From CBDAPU01 sp965198875 (lineage in GTDB: Bacteria > Pseudomonadota > Gammaproteobacteria > Eutrophobiales > Eutrophobiaceae): DNA of 64,000 nucleotides. Numbering within the stretch: the first letter of the stretch is position 1; each line of letters opens with the position of its first letter. Positions 16,946 through 26,399 of the stretch are shown one piece after another. The notes beneath the pieces are model-generated. The model saw nothing but the letters and a program-made list of their open reading frames with translations, was not told the origin of the DNA and did no database searches. The DNA lies in NCBI GenBank assembly GCA_965198875.1, contig CBDAPU010000001.1:930001-994000 (forward strand), read 5' to 3'. Both the position numbers and the translations under genes were made by a program.

Positions 16946-17746
16946 ATGAACATCGCCACATTGGCGGAAGATACGTTCCTGATCGACAATCAGGTCTACT
17001 CTTCCCGTTTGCTGGTTGGCACGGGGAAATACCGGGATCTGGATGAGACGAAAAACGCGATTGAAGCCAGTGGCGCACAGATTGTCACCGTGGCGATCCG
17101 TCGCAACAACATTGGTCAGAGAAAAGACACGCCCTCCCTGCTCGATCATATCAGCCCGAAGGATTACACCATTCTACCGAATACGGCCGGCTGTTTTGAT
17201 GCGAAGGCGGCAATCCGCACCTGTCGTCTGGCGCGTGAGCTACTGGATGGCCACAGCCTGGTAAAGCTGGAAGTGTTGGGCGATAGAAAAACACTGTTTC
17301 CCGATATACCGCAAACACTGGCGGCGGCGGAGGTGCTTGTCCGGGAGGGTTTCAAGGTCATGGTCTACACCAATGATGATCCGGTGATGGCATTGCGCTT
17401 TGAAGAGGCTGGTTGTGTTGCCGTGATGCCGCTGGCGGCGCCCATTGGCTCAGGGCTGGGTATACGTAACCCCTACAACATCAGAGCAATCGTGGAAAAT
17501 GCGACAGTCCCCATACTGGTGGACGCTGGCGTTGGCACCGCCTCTGACGCCGCCATTGCCATGGAGCTGGGTTGCGATGGGGTGTTGATGAACACGGCCA
17601 TCGCCGAGGCAAAAAATCCCGTGTTAATGGCCTCGGCAATGAGAAAGGCCATCGAAGCCGGCCGGGAGGCCTACCTGGCGGGGCGTATGCCAAGACGGGG
17701 CCATGCCAGCGCTTCATCGCCTGTCGATGGCACATGCTTCAGCTAG
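16946..17746 (+). CDS. thiG: Thiazole synthase ThiG
   Basis: ThiG builds thiazole phosphate from deoxyxylulose phosphate, dehydroglycine and ThiS thiocarboxylate. The 266-residue TIM barrel contains the Schiff-base Lys in VKLEVLGD. It also has the phosphate-binding PIGSGLGIRNP and VDAGVGTASDAA segments and the family tail AGRMPRRGHASASSPVDG. It overlaps the start of trmB. Confidence 0.97.
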   Translation: MNIATLAEDTFLIDNQVYSSRLLVGTGKYRDLDETKNAIEASGAQIVTVAIRRNNIGQRKDTPSLLDHISPKDYTILPNTAGCFDAKAAIRTCRLARELLDGHSLVKLEVLGDRKTLFPDIPQTLAAAEVLVREGFKVMVYTNDDPVMALRFEEAGCVAVMPLAAPIGSGLGIRNPYNIRAIVENATVPILVDAGVGTASDAAIAMELGCDGVLMNTAIAEAKNPVLMASAMRKAIEAGREAYLAGRMPRRGHASASSPVDGTCFS

Positions 17747-18458
17747 TTCTCTTCTCTGGCAGACCGCTTTGCAGCATACGGAAAACAGGCGGACAGTAAG
17801 AAGTTATGTGCTAAGACAGGGCCGGCTCACCAAAGCCCAGGGCAGGGCGATTGAGCAGCACTGGAGAGAGTTTGGCGTCGAGCACACCAAGGCGCCGCTT
17901 GATCTGGACGCCATTTTCCAACGCACAGCGCCGAGAATGCTGGATATTGGCTCTGGTATGGGAGAGGTCGTACTCGCCCTTGCCAAAGCCCATCCCGAAA
18001 ACGATTATCTGGCGGTGGAAGTGCATCGACCCGGTATCGGTCGGCTATTAGGCATGATCGCCGAGCATGGGATCAGCAACATTCGGATCATTCACCAGGA
18101 CATCGTCAACGTCATAGACGGGCAGATCCCGGATCAGTCTCTATCCGCTGTGTATATTCATTTCCCTGATCCCTGGCCAAAGCGGCGTCATCACAAACGC
18201 CGTCTTGTCAATGCTCCATTTATCAGACAGCTTGCCTTAAAAATGCGGCTGGGGGCGAGATTGTATCTTGCCACAGACTGCCAGGGCCTGGCTGAATACA
18301 TGTTAGCCGTGTGTAACGAGGAGCCGAGCCTGCTGAATTGCGCCGGTAGCAGAGGGTTCTCGCCCCGACCAGCATGGCGGCCCGTGAGCCGGTTTGAAAG
18401 AAGAGGATTGCGCCTGGAGCATGGGATCCGGGAGCTGATTTATGACAAGATCCCATAA
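17727..18458 (+). CDS. trmB: tRNA (guanine-N7-)-methyltransferase
   Basis: TrmB makes m7G46 in tRNA. The family N-terminal segment RSYVLRQGRLTKAQ is present. The SAM-binding motif LDIGSGMGEVVLALA and the signature HFPDPWPKRRHHKRRLV follow. The open frame starts at 17703; an ATG at 17727 is a more economical start and gives 243 residues. Either start overlaps the 3' end of thiG (by 20 or 44 bases), which suggests coupled expression. Confidence 0.95.
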   Translation: MAHASASSLLWQTALQHTENRRTVRSYVLRQGRLTKAQGRAIEQHWREFGVEHTKAPLDLDAIFQRTAPRMLDIGSGMGEVVLALAKAHPENDYLAVEVHRPGIGRLLGMIAEHGISNIRIIHQDIVNVIDGQIPDQSLSAVYIHFPDPWPKRRHHKRRLVNAPFIRQLALKMRLGARLYLATDCQGLAEYMLAVCNEEPSLLNCAGSRGFSPRPAWRPVSRFERRGLRLEHGIRELIYDKIP

Positions 18459-18573
18459 CATGCAAAGCGAGTCCATGTTAAGTCATACCACCGCTATGTC
18501 TCCAGCCTGCCGTGGAGATATTTCTTTAATCATCAACGCCCGGTAAAATAGACGGCATACATTTTATCACGCC

Positions 18574-19362
18574 ATGTCAGAGTTAATCGAACCGGTAATG
18601 ATGATCGCAGAGCAGGCCGCAGATAAGATCATGGCGGTTTATGCGGGCAATTTTCAGGTTGAAAGCAAAGCAGATAAATCCCCGCTCACAAAAGCCGATC
18701 TCGCCTCCCACAAACATATCCTCGATGCGTTAGCGAAATTAACCCCTGCGATCCCGGTGCTCTCGGAAGAGTCGGCGGGCGTGCCCTATTGTGTGAGGAG
18801 AACATGGCGGCAATACTGGCTTGTCGATCCGCTCGATGGCACCAGGGAGTTCGTCAAACGAAACGGTGAGTTCACCATCAACATCGCCTTGATCAGGGAT
18901 AACTCCCCCGTTCTCGGTGTTATCTACATACCGGTTCAACAATCCTGCTATTACGCCAGCAAAGGCGGGGGCGCCTTTAGGCGAGAGAAGCAAAGTAAAC
19001 CCGTCAGAATATCGACCAAAAGCACAAAAGACGGCGCATTTATCGTGGCCGGCAGCCGCTCCCATGGCAATCAAAAGCAGACTGCATTTTTCCATAATCT
19101 GGGGGATAACACCGAGGTGCTGGCCGTGGGCAGTGCATTAAAGTTTTGCCTGGTGGCGCAAGGGGCCGCCGACATCTACCCCCGTTTTGGCCCAACATCT
19201 GAATGGGACACCGCCGCCGGCCAGTGTATCGTGGAAGAGGCCGGTGGCGCCGTCACGGACATGGCCTTCTCAAGGCTAACGTACAACACCAAGGACTCCT
19301 TGCTTAACCCGGCATTCCTCGCCATTGCCGATCCACAGTTTGACTGGAAAACCTATTTATGA
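18574..19362 (+). CDS. cysQ: 3'(2'),5'-bisphosphate nucleotidase CysQ
   Basis: CysQ hydrolyses PAP to AMP, removing the inhibitory by-product of PAPS-dependent reductases and sulfotransferases. The metal-binding motifs are present: SEES, DPLDGTREF and EWDTAAGQCIVEEAGG. The length of 262 is typical. A PAPS-type sulfotransferase is encoded at 42449-43200, so PAP removal is relevant in this genome. It overlaps the next gene by 4 bases. Confidence 0.94.
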   Translation: MSELIEPVMMIAEQAADKIMAVYAGNFQVESKADKSPLTKADLASHKHILDALAKLTPAIPVLSEESAGVPYCVRRTWRQYWLVDPLDGTREFVKRNGEFTINIALIRDNSPVLGVIYIPVQQSCYYASKGGGAFRREKQSKPVRISTKSTKDGAFIVAGSRSHGNQKQTAFFHNLGDNTEVLAVGSALKFCLVAQGAADIYPRFGPTSEWDTAAGQCIVEEAGGAVTDMAFSRLTYNTKDSLLNPAFLAIADPQFDWKTYL

Positions 19363-19706
19363 GAAGGCGGCGAGCTTTACTCACCATCCAGTTGCTGTTG
19401 CTTTTAATGGCCTGCAACCCCATCGCCCTGAGGCCTGATATGTCCGCTGTTGAGGGGCAGTCCATATCCTATCAACAAGGATATCATGATGGTTGCCACA
19501 GCGGCTATGTATCGGGCGGCTCTGTGTATAACCCTTTTAAGAAGGACACCGAGCGCCTGCAAACCGATGATGAATACAGGCTGGGCTGGATGAGGGCCTA
19601 CGATGTCTGCAAAAAAGAGTTCAGGGCCCTGTGTAAAGGGGCGGGCGTTCTATCGAAGGCAACGTTGTATTGCTCCGACGTCAGGCAACAGGGTTTAGAT
19701 AAATAG
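19359..19706 (+). CDS. Small putative lipoprotein
   Basis: The 115-residue protein starts with a basic tail and a hydrophobic stretch ending in LLMAC, a plausible lipobox (Cys19). The mature part is rich in Gly, Tyr and Asp, with the pattern GYHDGCHSGYVSGG, a later GWMRAYDVCKKEF, and several Cys residues. I recognise the general pattern of a gammaproteobacterial lipoprotein but cannot give a function. It overlaps the cysQ stop by 4 bases (ATGA). Confidence 0.7.
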   Translation: MRRRRALLTIQLLLLLMACNPIALRPDMSAVEGQSISYQQGYHDGCHSGYVSGGSVYNPFKKDTERLQTDDEYRLGWMRAYDVCKKEFRALCKGAGVLSKATLYCSDVRQQGLDK

Positions 19707-20558
19707 GTCAGAGCCGTTAAACTCAAGGCTGGCATGATCGGACATCGGCAAACCATATAAACGATGTTATCCGTCATTCGCCGGATCACGCCTTGATAAT
19801 TTGGATAATGAAAAGGGGCAAAAAACGGGCGTTGTGTTGCCGTGATCCCAGCTTCTTCTATGACATTGGCTCTGCCTACTCATGCGGGAAATCATGGAAC
19901 CGGACACGCTGGCATCAATGTTACAAAGCGACTAAACGTATAACCCCCTCAGCAATCTGAGCCAGATCATCGTTGATGCGGCGGTGTACGGCGCTGAGAT
20001 GTTTTTCAGACGGGAGAGGGTTTTAAGTCGCTCAGCAAGACGAAAAACCCCTGAAACCCGTGCCTGCTTTTTCGGAATATGTTCAAAATGAACAGGGCGG
20101 GGAGGGCTGCGCTGATGATGGTGTTATACTCTGTTGGGGTACTTGCAATGCGGCGTTACCATGAGCAGAAAAAACCGAGCAGAAAAATACGGATATAATA
20201 ATGTGGAATGACCTGCGCCCCCGAATAATCTTCACGATGGCAGGTATCACTTTTGTTCTTGGCAAGTTCAAAAAATAATGCCCGCACTGGCCGCATAAAT
20301 CGCATTCAGAGCTGTAGCCCCTTAGGCCAACTGATCGGCCGCCCTGATGTCCAGGATGCATGCTACGCCTTCGATACCTCAAGCAACCTGACCGCAGGCC
20401 AGCACACGACCAAAGCAAAACTCGGCATCCCGGAGATGATAATAAAACCGAACTTTTCGAATGTCTTTGAAGGCGCTCAGTGGCAATTTGGCGCCTATCT
20501 TCGCGCAGAGCGCCCAAGCTAGGCCATGATAGCCTCGCTAACCATCCGACGCTCCCTC
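19707..20558. other. 850-base gene-free gap
   Basis: Short open frames exist on both strands (for example 20083-20517 minus and 20253-20522 plus), but they overlap each other and have no recognisable motif. I see no transposon ends, tRNA or RNA gene. It may be a decayed gene. Confidence 0.4.
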
Positions 20559-21137
20559 TCAGCGGGTAGCAGTACCAGGGCTCAGATCAGAAGGAGCATC
20601 AACTGATACACCACCAGATCTGTGCCTTTCTTTTAATCTCGCATAATACTCGGCGGCATAACCCAGAAAAAACACTTCATCGTCCTTGAGCCGACGGGCC
20701 CGCCTGGCCGGGGAGCCCACATAAAGATAACCGCCCTCCAATACCTTGCCCGGCGGGATGAGACTGCCTGCGCCTATCACGACTTGCGGCTCCACCACGA
20801 CCTTATCAAGAATGGTTGTGGACATACCGATCAAACACTTATCTTCAATGGTGCACCCATGCAACATGACCTTATGACCCACAGTGACCCCATCACCAAT
20901 GATCAGCGGGTCGCCGCCCGGATTAAACTTGGCATCGTGATTAACGTGTAATACCGAGCCATCCTGAATACTGGTTTTATTACCAATGGTAATGCTGTTC
21001 GCATCACCACGAATGACCGTCATGGGCCAAACAGAGGAGTCCTCGCCAATAATGACGTTACCGATCACAACGGCCGTCTCATCAACAAACGCTGAATTAG
21101 CTATAGTGGGTATAACACCTTCAAATGATCTGATCAT
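20559..21137 (-). CDS. Gamma-class carbonic anhydrase family protein
   Basis: A left-handed beta-helix hexapeptide-repeat protein of 192 residues, YrdA/CaiE-like. The repeats include VIGNVIIGEDSSVWPMTVIRG and KTSIQDGSVLHVNHD. Candidate metal-binding His residues are in HVNHD and VGHKVMLHGC, and SPAR(R)AR follows the helix. Family members bind zinc and some interconvert CO2 and bicarbonate; activity cannot be assured from sequence. It is transcribed away from the redoxin gene. Confidence 0.9.
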   Translation of the reverse strand: MIRSFEGVIPTIANSAFVDETAVVIGNVIIGEDSSVWPMTVIRGDANSITIGNKTSIQDGSVLHVNHDAKFNPGGDPLIIGDGVTVGHKVMLHGCTIEDKCLIGMSTTILDKVVVEPQVVIGAGSLIPPGKVLEGGYLYVGSPARRARRLKDDEVFFLGYAAEYYARLKERHRSGGVSVDAPSDLSPGTATR

Positions 21138-21232
21138 ATATACAGGCTATCATTGACCATAAACTAATGCTATCGAACACATAAACCGAGCAGCGGTCAA
21201 ATGCAGTATGCTCCCTAAACCTCTAGCTGCTT

Positions 21233-21781
21233 ATGTTTAATAAAATCGCCTTATATACTATTTTATTATGTGGCCCTGCCTTATTCGCCTTCCTGTTACT
21301 CAAACCCGCTACTGGCGGGACATCCATAAAAGCACCGGCCTTCACCCATACAAGCGAGGATGCATGGCTTAATTCCAAACCGCTTACCTGGGAGAGCCTG
21401 CGCGGCAAGGTCGTGTTGTTAGATTTCTGGACATTTGACTGCTGGAACTGCTATCGCTCTTTTCCCTGGATGAGGGCTATGGAGGGGCGGTTAGCGCCCA
21501 AAGGGTTGCAAATTATCGGCGTACACACACCGGAATTCGAGCACGAAAAGATAAAAAGCAACATTGAAGCAAAAATCAGGGAGTTTGGTTTACATCATCC
21601 CGTCATGATCGACAATGACTTCTCCTATTGGCGCGCCATGGGCAATCGTTACTGGCCGACATTTTATATCATAGATAAGAGAGGCGATGTGCGGGCCGCA
21701 TTTGTCGGCGAGACCCATGAAGGCGACCGACAGGCCAGGAAGATCGAGTCCACTATCGAGAACTTATTAGCCGAATCCTGA
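21233..21781 (+). CDS. TlpA-like membrane-anchored thioredoxin-fold protein
   Basis: The 182-residue protein has an N-terminal membrane anchor or signal (about 5-24) and a thioredoxin-like domain. The active site CWNC (C70, C73) is in DFWTFDCWNCYRS, and a later cis-Pro region reads YWPTFYIID. It resembles the redoxin/AhpC-TSA proteins that act in the periplasm. Its target is unknown. Confidence 0.85.
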   Translation: MFNKIALYTILLCGPALFAFLLLKPATGGTSIKAPAFTHTSEDAWLNSKPLTWESLRGKVVLLDFWTFDCWNCYRSFPWMRAMEGRLAPKGLQIIGVHTPEFEHEKIKSNIEAKIREFGLHHPVMIDNDFSYWRAMGNRYWPTFYIIDKRGDVRAAFVGETHEGDRQARKIESTIENLLAES

Positions 21782-21989
21782 CAACCTAACCGGCAAAGAA
21801 ACTGATCTGCTGTGTGGCAGAAGTGATTGCGAGGTACTACGAGCATAAAAATTAACGATGTTTATATTGGCGTTATAGCCCCGGTTTCATTCGATGTTCG
21901 ATGCTGACTGCTTATCAGGTAAAATGGTTTATCCATATCCTGGCGGACACCGGGATGACAGTCGTTTTTTATGTGATGGGGGTTGAGAG

Positions 21990-22856
21990 ATGAAAACCGG
22001 TGTTATCGGTCTTGGCGCTATGGGCGCCGGTATGGCGTTGAGTTTACATAAGGCAGGGCATTTGCATGGGGTGTGGAATCGCAGCCGCAGTAAAACCGAG
22101 GCCCTGATTGATGCGATCAAGGCGCCCGCCATGGACTCTCCCGCCAGTTTAGCCGCAACATGTGAGCTCATTATTATGAGCATCTCCCGTGATGATGATG
22201 TATTAGAGATGGTTGAGCAGATCGCAACCAGCGTCAAACCCGGGACGATTATTGCCGATACCTCCACCATCAGCAGCGCCACGGCGATAGAAGCGGCAAA
22301 AATACTAAAACACCGCAACGCCGAGTTTCTCGATTGTCCGGTATCCGGTGGTGTTGAAGGCGCCAGGGGCGGCACACTGGTGATCATGGCCGGCGGTGAT
22401 GGCGATGCTCTGGAGAGAGCAAGGCCGGCCTTATCCGCTATCGCCGGCACCATCACCCTTATCGGGCCCACCGGCAGTGGTCAGGCCTGTAAAGCGGTAA
22501 ACCAGATCATGTGCGCCGGGATCAACCAGGGCGTGACCGAGGCCCTGGCGTTTGGCGAGGCCATGGGCCTTGATATGGAGAAGGTCGTTAACACAGTCGC
22601 AAAAGGCGCCGCCGGCAACTGGTTTTTGGAGCGCCGAGGCAAAACCATGTTGGCGAATAATAATAAAGTCGGCTTTAAGCTGAACCTGCACCATAAAGAT
22701 CTGCGTATTTGCAAAGCGATGGCCCAGGATCTGGATGGTATTTCACTGCCCTTAGTGGACAAAACCCTGGCGCACTATGAAACCCTCATGGCACAGGGTT
22801 ATGGGGATGAGGACATCTCCGCCCTGTACCGCCTGAAGAGGCCGGGGCCTTCCTGA
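21990..22856 (+). CDS. NAD(P)-dependent beta-hydroxyacid dehydrogenase
   Basis: A 288-residue member of the 3-hydroxyisobutyrate dehydrogenase / tartronate semialdehyde reductase family. The Rossmann motif is IGLGAMGAGMA. The substrate segment DCPVSGGVEGARGGTL and the catalytic Lys in GSGQACKAVNQ are present, and the C-terminal helical domain begins after it. The ATG has a purine-rich GGGGGTTGAGAG upstream. The true substrate cannot be told from sequence. Confidence 0.9.
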   Translation: MKTGVIGLGAMGAGMALSLHKAGHLHGVWNRSRSKTEALIDAIKAPAMDSPASLAATCELIIMSISRDDDVLEMVEQIATSVKPGTIIADTSTISSATAIEAAKILKHRNAEFLDCPVSGGVEGARGGTLVIMAGGDGDALERARPALSAIAGTITLIGPTGSGQACKAVNQIMCAGINQGVTEALAFGEAMGLDMEKVVNTVAKGAAGNWFLERRGKTMLANNNKVGFKLNLHHKDLRICKAMAQDLDGISLPLVDKTLAHYETLMAQGYGDEDISALYRLKRPGPS

Positions 22857-23003
22857 AACAGGCAAAACACGCCCGTTGAGTGGGCCTTGTCCTGGCTCGG
22901 AGATATTGACGCAAGCCATGATTTATGCAAAATATCGCCACCTCTGCGGTTTTTTATTGATCTGATCAGGCAAACCGAAAACAACCACTAATACCCGTTT
23001 GTG

Positions 23004-23774
23004 ATGACCTCAAGCAATCAAGCCCTTGCGATTGAAGTGAAAGCCCTGGACAAATATTTTGGGCCCATTCATGCCGTGCGTGATGTTTCTTTTTCTGTTC
23101 ATCGGGGTGAAGTATTGGGTTTTCTCGGCCCCAATGGCGCCGGCAAGTCCACCACCATGAAAATGATCAGCGGTTTTCTCGAGCCCACAGGCGGTACGGT
23201 ACGGGTGAATGGTCACGATGTGATCACCGATCCGATCCGTGTGAAAGCCGCCATCGGTTACCTGCCGGAAGGCGCCCCCGCCTACGCCGAGATGACCGTG
23301 AGCCGTTTTCTCGATTTTGTTGCCGAGATCCGGGGTTTCAGGGGCGATGAAAGACGGGCGCGTGTTCGTCATGTCATTCAACAGATCCATCTGGACTCCG
23401 TCATCAACCAGACGGTGGAGACCTTATCCAAAGGCTTCAAGCGTCGCGTCGGTCTCGCCCAGGCGCTGATCCACGACCCCGATGTGCTCATCATGGATGA
23501 ACCCACAGACGGGCTTGATCCAAACCAGAAACATGAAGTGCGGAGTTTGATCAAGGACATGGCCCGGGAAAAGGCGATTGTGATCTCCACCCACATCCTT
23601 GAAGAGGTGGAAGCCATCTGCACCCGGGCGATCATCATCGCCGCCGGGCAATTATTATTTGACGGCACCCCCGCCGAATTGCGCTCAAAATCCGAGAGCA
23701 ACGACTATGACGATGCCTTTCGTATGCTGACCCATGAGTTCTACCAAAGCCGGGGCGAGTCGGGGCAATCATGA
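23004..23774 (+). CDS. ABC transporter ATP-binding protein, GldA-like
   Basis: The ATPase has Walker A GPNGAGKST, the signature region LSKGFKRRVGLAQALIHDP, Walker B VLIMDEPTDGLDP and the switch His in STHILEEVE. A GTG immediately before the ATG is an alternative start. It overlaps the permease gene by 4 bases. With the next three genes it forms a GldA-GldF-GldG-DUF4340 type system. In gliding Bacteroidetes the first three are motility genes, but proteobacterial versions have no proven substrate. Confidence 0.92.
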   Translation: MTSSNQALAIEVKALDKYFGPIHAVRDVSFSVHRGEVLGFLGPNGAGKSTTMKMISGFLEPTGGTVRVNGHDVITDPIRVKAAIGYLPEGAPAYAEMTVSRFLDFVAEIRGFRGDERRARVRHVIQQIHLDSVINQTVETLSKGFKRRVGLAQALIHDPDVLIMDEPTDGLDPNQKHEVRSLIKDMAREKAIVISTHILEEVEAICTRAIIIAAGQLLFDGTPAELRSKSESNDYDDAFRMLTHEFYQSRGESGQS

Positions 23775-24514
23775 GCAACAACATCAAGGCGATATTAAAG
23801 CGCGAGCTGTACGGCTATTTCTCAACGCCACTCGCCTATGTGTTTATCGTCATATTCTTATTTCTAACGGGCATATTCAGTTTTTATCTGGGCGCCTTTT
23901 ATGAACGAGGACAGGCGGACCTGGAGCCGTTCTTTCGTTTTCATCCCTGGTTGTATTTGTTTTTGATCCCGGCCATAGCCATGCGGCTCTGGTCTGAGGA
24001 GCGCAAAAGCGGCACCATTGAATTGTTGATGACCCTGCCGGTCTCGATCACCGACGCCGTGCTCGGCAAGTTCCTCGCCGCCTGGTGCTTCACCGCCATG
24101 GCGCTGTTGCTGACCTTTCCCATGTGGCTCACCGTGAATTACCTGGGCGAGCCGGACAACACGGTTATCTTCGCCAGTTATATCGGCAGTTTGTTGATGG
24201 CCGGGGGCTATCTGGCCGTGGGCTCCTGTATCTCGGCCTTATCCAGGAGCCAGGTCATTGCATTTGTTATCAGTGTGGTGATCTGTTTTCTGTTTATCCT
24301 GAGCGGCTTTCCGCTGGTGCTGGATTTCTTTCAGGGCTGGGCGCCACAGGCATTCATCGAGGTGATCGCCTCGATCAGTTTTCTGACGCATTTTGACGCC
24401 ATAAAAAAAGGCGTCATCGATTTGCGTGACGTCATTTATTATCTGGTGTTCATCTCTTTCTGGTTGTACGCCAACGTGGTCGTTATCGACGCCAGGAAGG
24501 CGGCCTGGATGTGA
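23771..24514 (+). CDS. ABC-2 type permease, GldF-like
   Basis: A 247-residue membrane protein with about six hydrophobic spans. It begins ILKRELYGYFSTPLAYVFIV, and carries the family-typical MRLWSEERKSGTIELLMTLPVS in the first cytoplasmic loop. It is the membrane partner of the ATPase encoded just upstream (4-base overlap) and shares its stop region with the GldG-like gene. Confidence 0.9.
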   Translation: MSNNIKAILKRELYGYFSTPLAYVFIVIFLFLTGIFSFYLGAFYERGQADLEPFFRFHPWLYLFLIPAIAMRLWSEERKSGTIELLMTLPVSITDAVLGKFLAAWCFTAMALLLTFPMWLTVNYLGEPDNTVIFASYIGSLLMAGGYLAVGSCISALSRSQVIAFVISVVICFLFILSGFPLVLDFFQGWAPQAFIEVIASISFLTHFDAIKKGVIDLRDVIYYLVFISFWLYANVVVIDARKAAWM

Positions 24515-26388
24515 TGACATATAAACCACTTCGCTCCGGCTCCCGTGTTTTGATCGCCGCCATGTTGGCCATGGCCCTGATCATTATCGCCGACGCCCTG
24601 TTCACCCGTGTGCGTCTGGACTTAACGGAAAATAAATTATTCACCTTATCCGAGGGTACCATCAACATTATCCGCTCCCTGGAAGAGCCCATCAGCCTCG
24701 AGTTTTATCTATCCAGCAAAGTATTGGCGGGCTTTCCGCAGTTAGTGAATTACGCCAATCGCGTACGTGATCTGCTTGAAGAGTATGCAGCCCGGTCCGG
24801 CGGCAAAATCGAATTAACCATCATAGAGCCAGAGCCTTTCTCGGAAGCGGAAGATGAGGCTGTGGCCAGCGGCCTGCAGGGCGTCTCCGTCAACGCATCG
24901 GGGGACCTCGCCTATTTCGGTCTGGTGGGCGTCAACTCAACGGATGATGAAGCCAACATCCCGTTCTTTCAGGCCAGCCAGGAGGCCGCCCTGGAATATG
25001 ACGTCACGAAATTGATCTTTAATCTGGCCAATCCGGAGAAGCGTGTGGTGGGCGTGATCTCCGGCTTGCCGTTATTCGTTGATGTTGATCGCGGGACCCG
25101 GGAGCAGTGGACGATTATCAATGCCATCGGTGAGTTCTTTGCCGTGCGTGATCTGGGCACGGACGTCACGCAAATAGATAAAGACATAAGCGTATTGATG
25201 ATCGTCCACCCCAAGGGCTTAAATGAAGAGAGCCTGTTCGCCATCGATCAATACCTGCTTGGAGGCGGCAATGCCATGCTGTTTGTCGATCCCCTGGCCG
25301 AGGCTGATAATGCCGGACCCGATCCCGCCAACCCTTATGTGATCCCTGATATGGGCTCTGATCTCAAAACCATACTCGATGGCTGGGGCGTTGAAGTGGC
25401 CACCGATCACATTGCCGCCGATATCAACCTGGCCATGCGTGTGCAGACACAGGGGGGGCGCGGCCCGCAGGAGAGTCACTACCTGCCCTGGTTAGCGTTA
25501 AACGAGGCCAACTTAAATCGAGATGATTTCAGCACCCGTGAATTGAAGCTGATCCACATGGGTACTGTGGGCGTCATAGAGAGGAAAGAAGGGGCCAGCA
25601 TTGCATTAACGCCGTTAATTCAAACCACGACGGAATCCATGAAGATGATGCGGGACCTGGTGTTCTTCCAGCGCGACCCTGATGTGATGCTGGCGAACTT
25701 TGCATCGGAGGGCGCCCAACTCACGCTCGCCGCCCGGATCAGCGGTAAAGTGCCCGGCGCCTATCCCGATGGTTTGCCGGATGATGCCGGAGAGACCGAT
25801 AGCGCCGAGCAAACGGGTGATGACGGCAATGTCATTAAAGAAGGCGACATCAATGTCATCCTGGTGGCCGATACAGACATACTGAGCGATCACTTCTGGG
25901 TGCGGACACAGAACTTCTTTGGCGTTCAAATACCACAAACCATCGCCAACAATGGCGATTTCGTGATCAACTCACTGGATAACCTCTCCGGCAATACCGA
26001 TCTGATCAGTCTTCGTAGCCGTGGTGAATTCTCTCGTCCATTCAAGGTAGTGGAGCAGATTCGCCGAGACGCCGAGGCGCAGTTTCGTGAGCGGGAGCAG
26101 GAGCTCAGGGCGAAGCTCGAGGAGACCGAACGTAAAATCGTGCAATTACAACAGGAAGGCGGGCAAAGCGAATTATTATTAAGCCCTGAGCAGGCCAGGG
26201 AGATAGAAAAATTTCAACTGGAGCAGATCAAAACCCGTAAAGAGCTGCGTGCGGTTCAACATGAACTACAGAAAAATATTGAGCATCTGGGCACACAACT
26301 TAAATTCATCAATATCGGTCTCATCCCGCTGATCATTATTATCCTGGCGACCCTCGCTGGCATCCAACGGAGCCGTCGTAAGCATTGA
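24514..26388 (+). CDS. GldG-like auxiliary ABC transporter protein
   Basis: The protein has an N-terminal membrane span (about 12-32) and a large periplasmic region of the GldG type, starting near LTENKLFTLSEGTINIIRSLEEPISL. A charged coiled coil follows (about 535-600), then a C-terminal membrane span (GLIPLIIIILATLAGI). The ATG shares its A with the permease stop; a GTG three bases earlier is also possible. It is part of the same transcript as the ATPase and permease. Confidence 0.88.
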   Translation: MTYKPLRSGSRVLIAAMLAMALIIIADALFTRVRLDLTENKLFTLSEGTINIIRSLEEPISLEFYLSSKVLAGFPQLVNYANRVRDLLEEYAARSGGKIELTIIEPEPFSEAEDEAVASGLQGVSVNASGDLAYFGLVGVNSTDDEANIPFFQASQEAALEYDVTKLIFNLANPEKRVVGVISGLPLFVDVDRGTREQWTIINAIGEFFAVRDLGTDVTQIDKDISVLMIVHPKGLNEESLFAIDQYLLGGGNAMLFVDPLAEADNAGPDPANPYVIPDMGSDLKTILDGWGVEVATDHIAADINLAMRVQTQGGRGPQESHYLPWLALNEANLNRDDFSTRELKLIHMGTVGVIERKEGASIALTPLIQTTTESMKMMRDLVFFQRDPDVMLANFASEGAQLTLAARISGKVPGAYPDGLPDDAGETDSAEQTGDDGNVIKEGDINVILVADTDILSDHFWVRTQNFFGVQIPQTIANNGDFVINSLDNLSGNTDLISLRSRGEFSRPFKVVEQIRRDAEAQFREREQELRAKLEETERKIVQLQQEGGQSELLLSPEQAREIEKFQLEQIKTRKELRAVQHELQKNIEHLGTQLKFINIGLIPLIIIILATLAGIQRSRRKH

Positions 26389-26399
26389 GTGAAAAAGCG

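Noticed and set aside
20083..20522. Overlapping open frames on both strands (144 and 89 residues)
   Set aside because: They overlap each other, have no motif or good start signal, and look like chance frames in a gene-free gap.
21961..22860. Enrichment of GATC sites
   Set aside because: A count by eye gave seven in 900 bases, about twice chance, which is ordinary for gammaproteobacteria.
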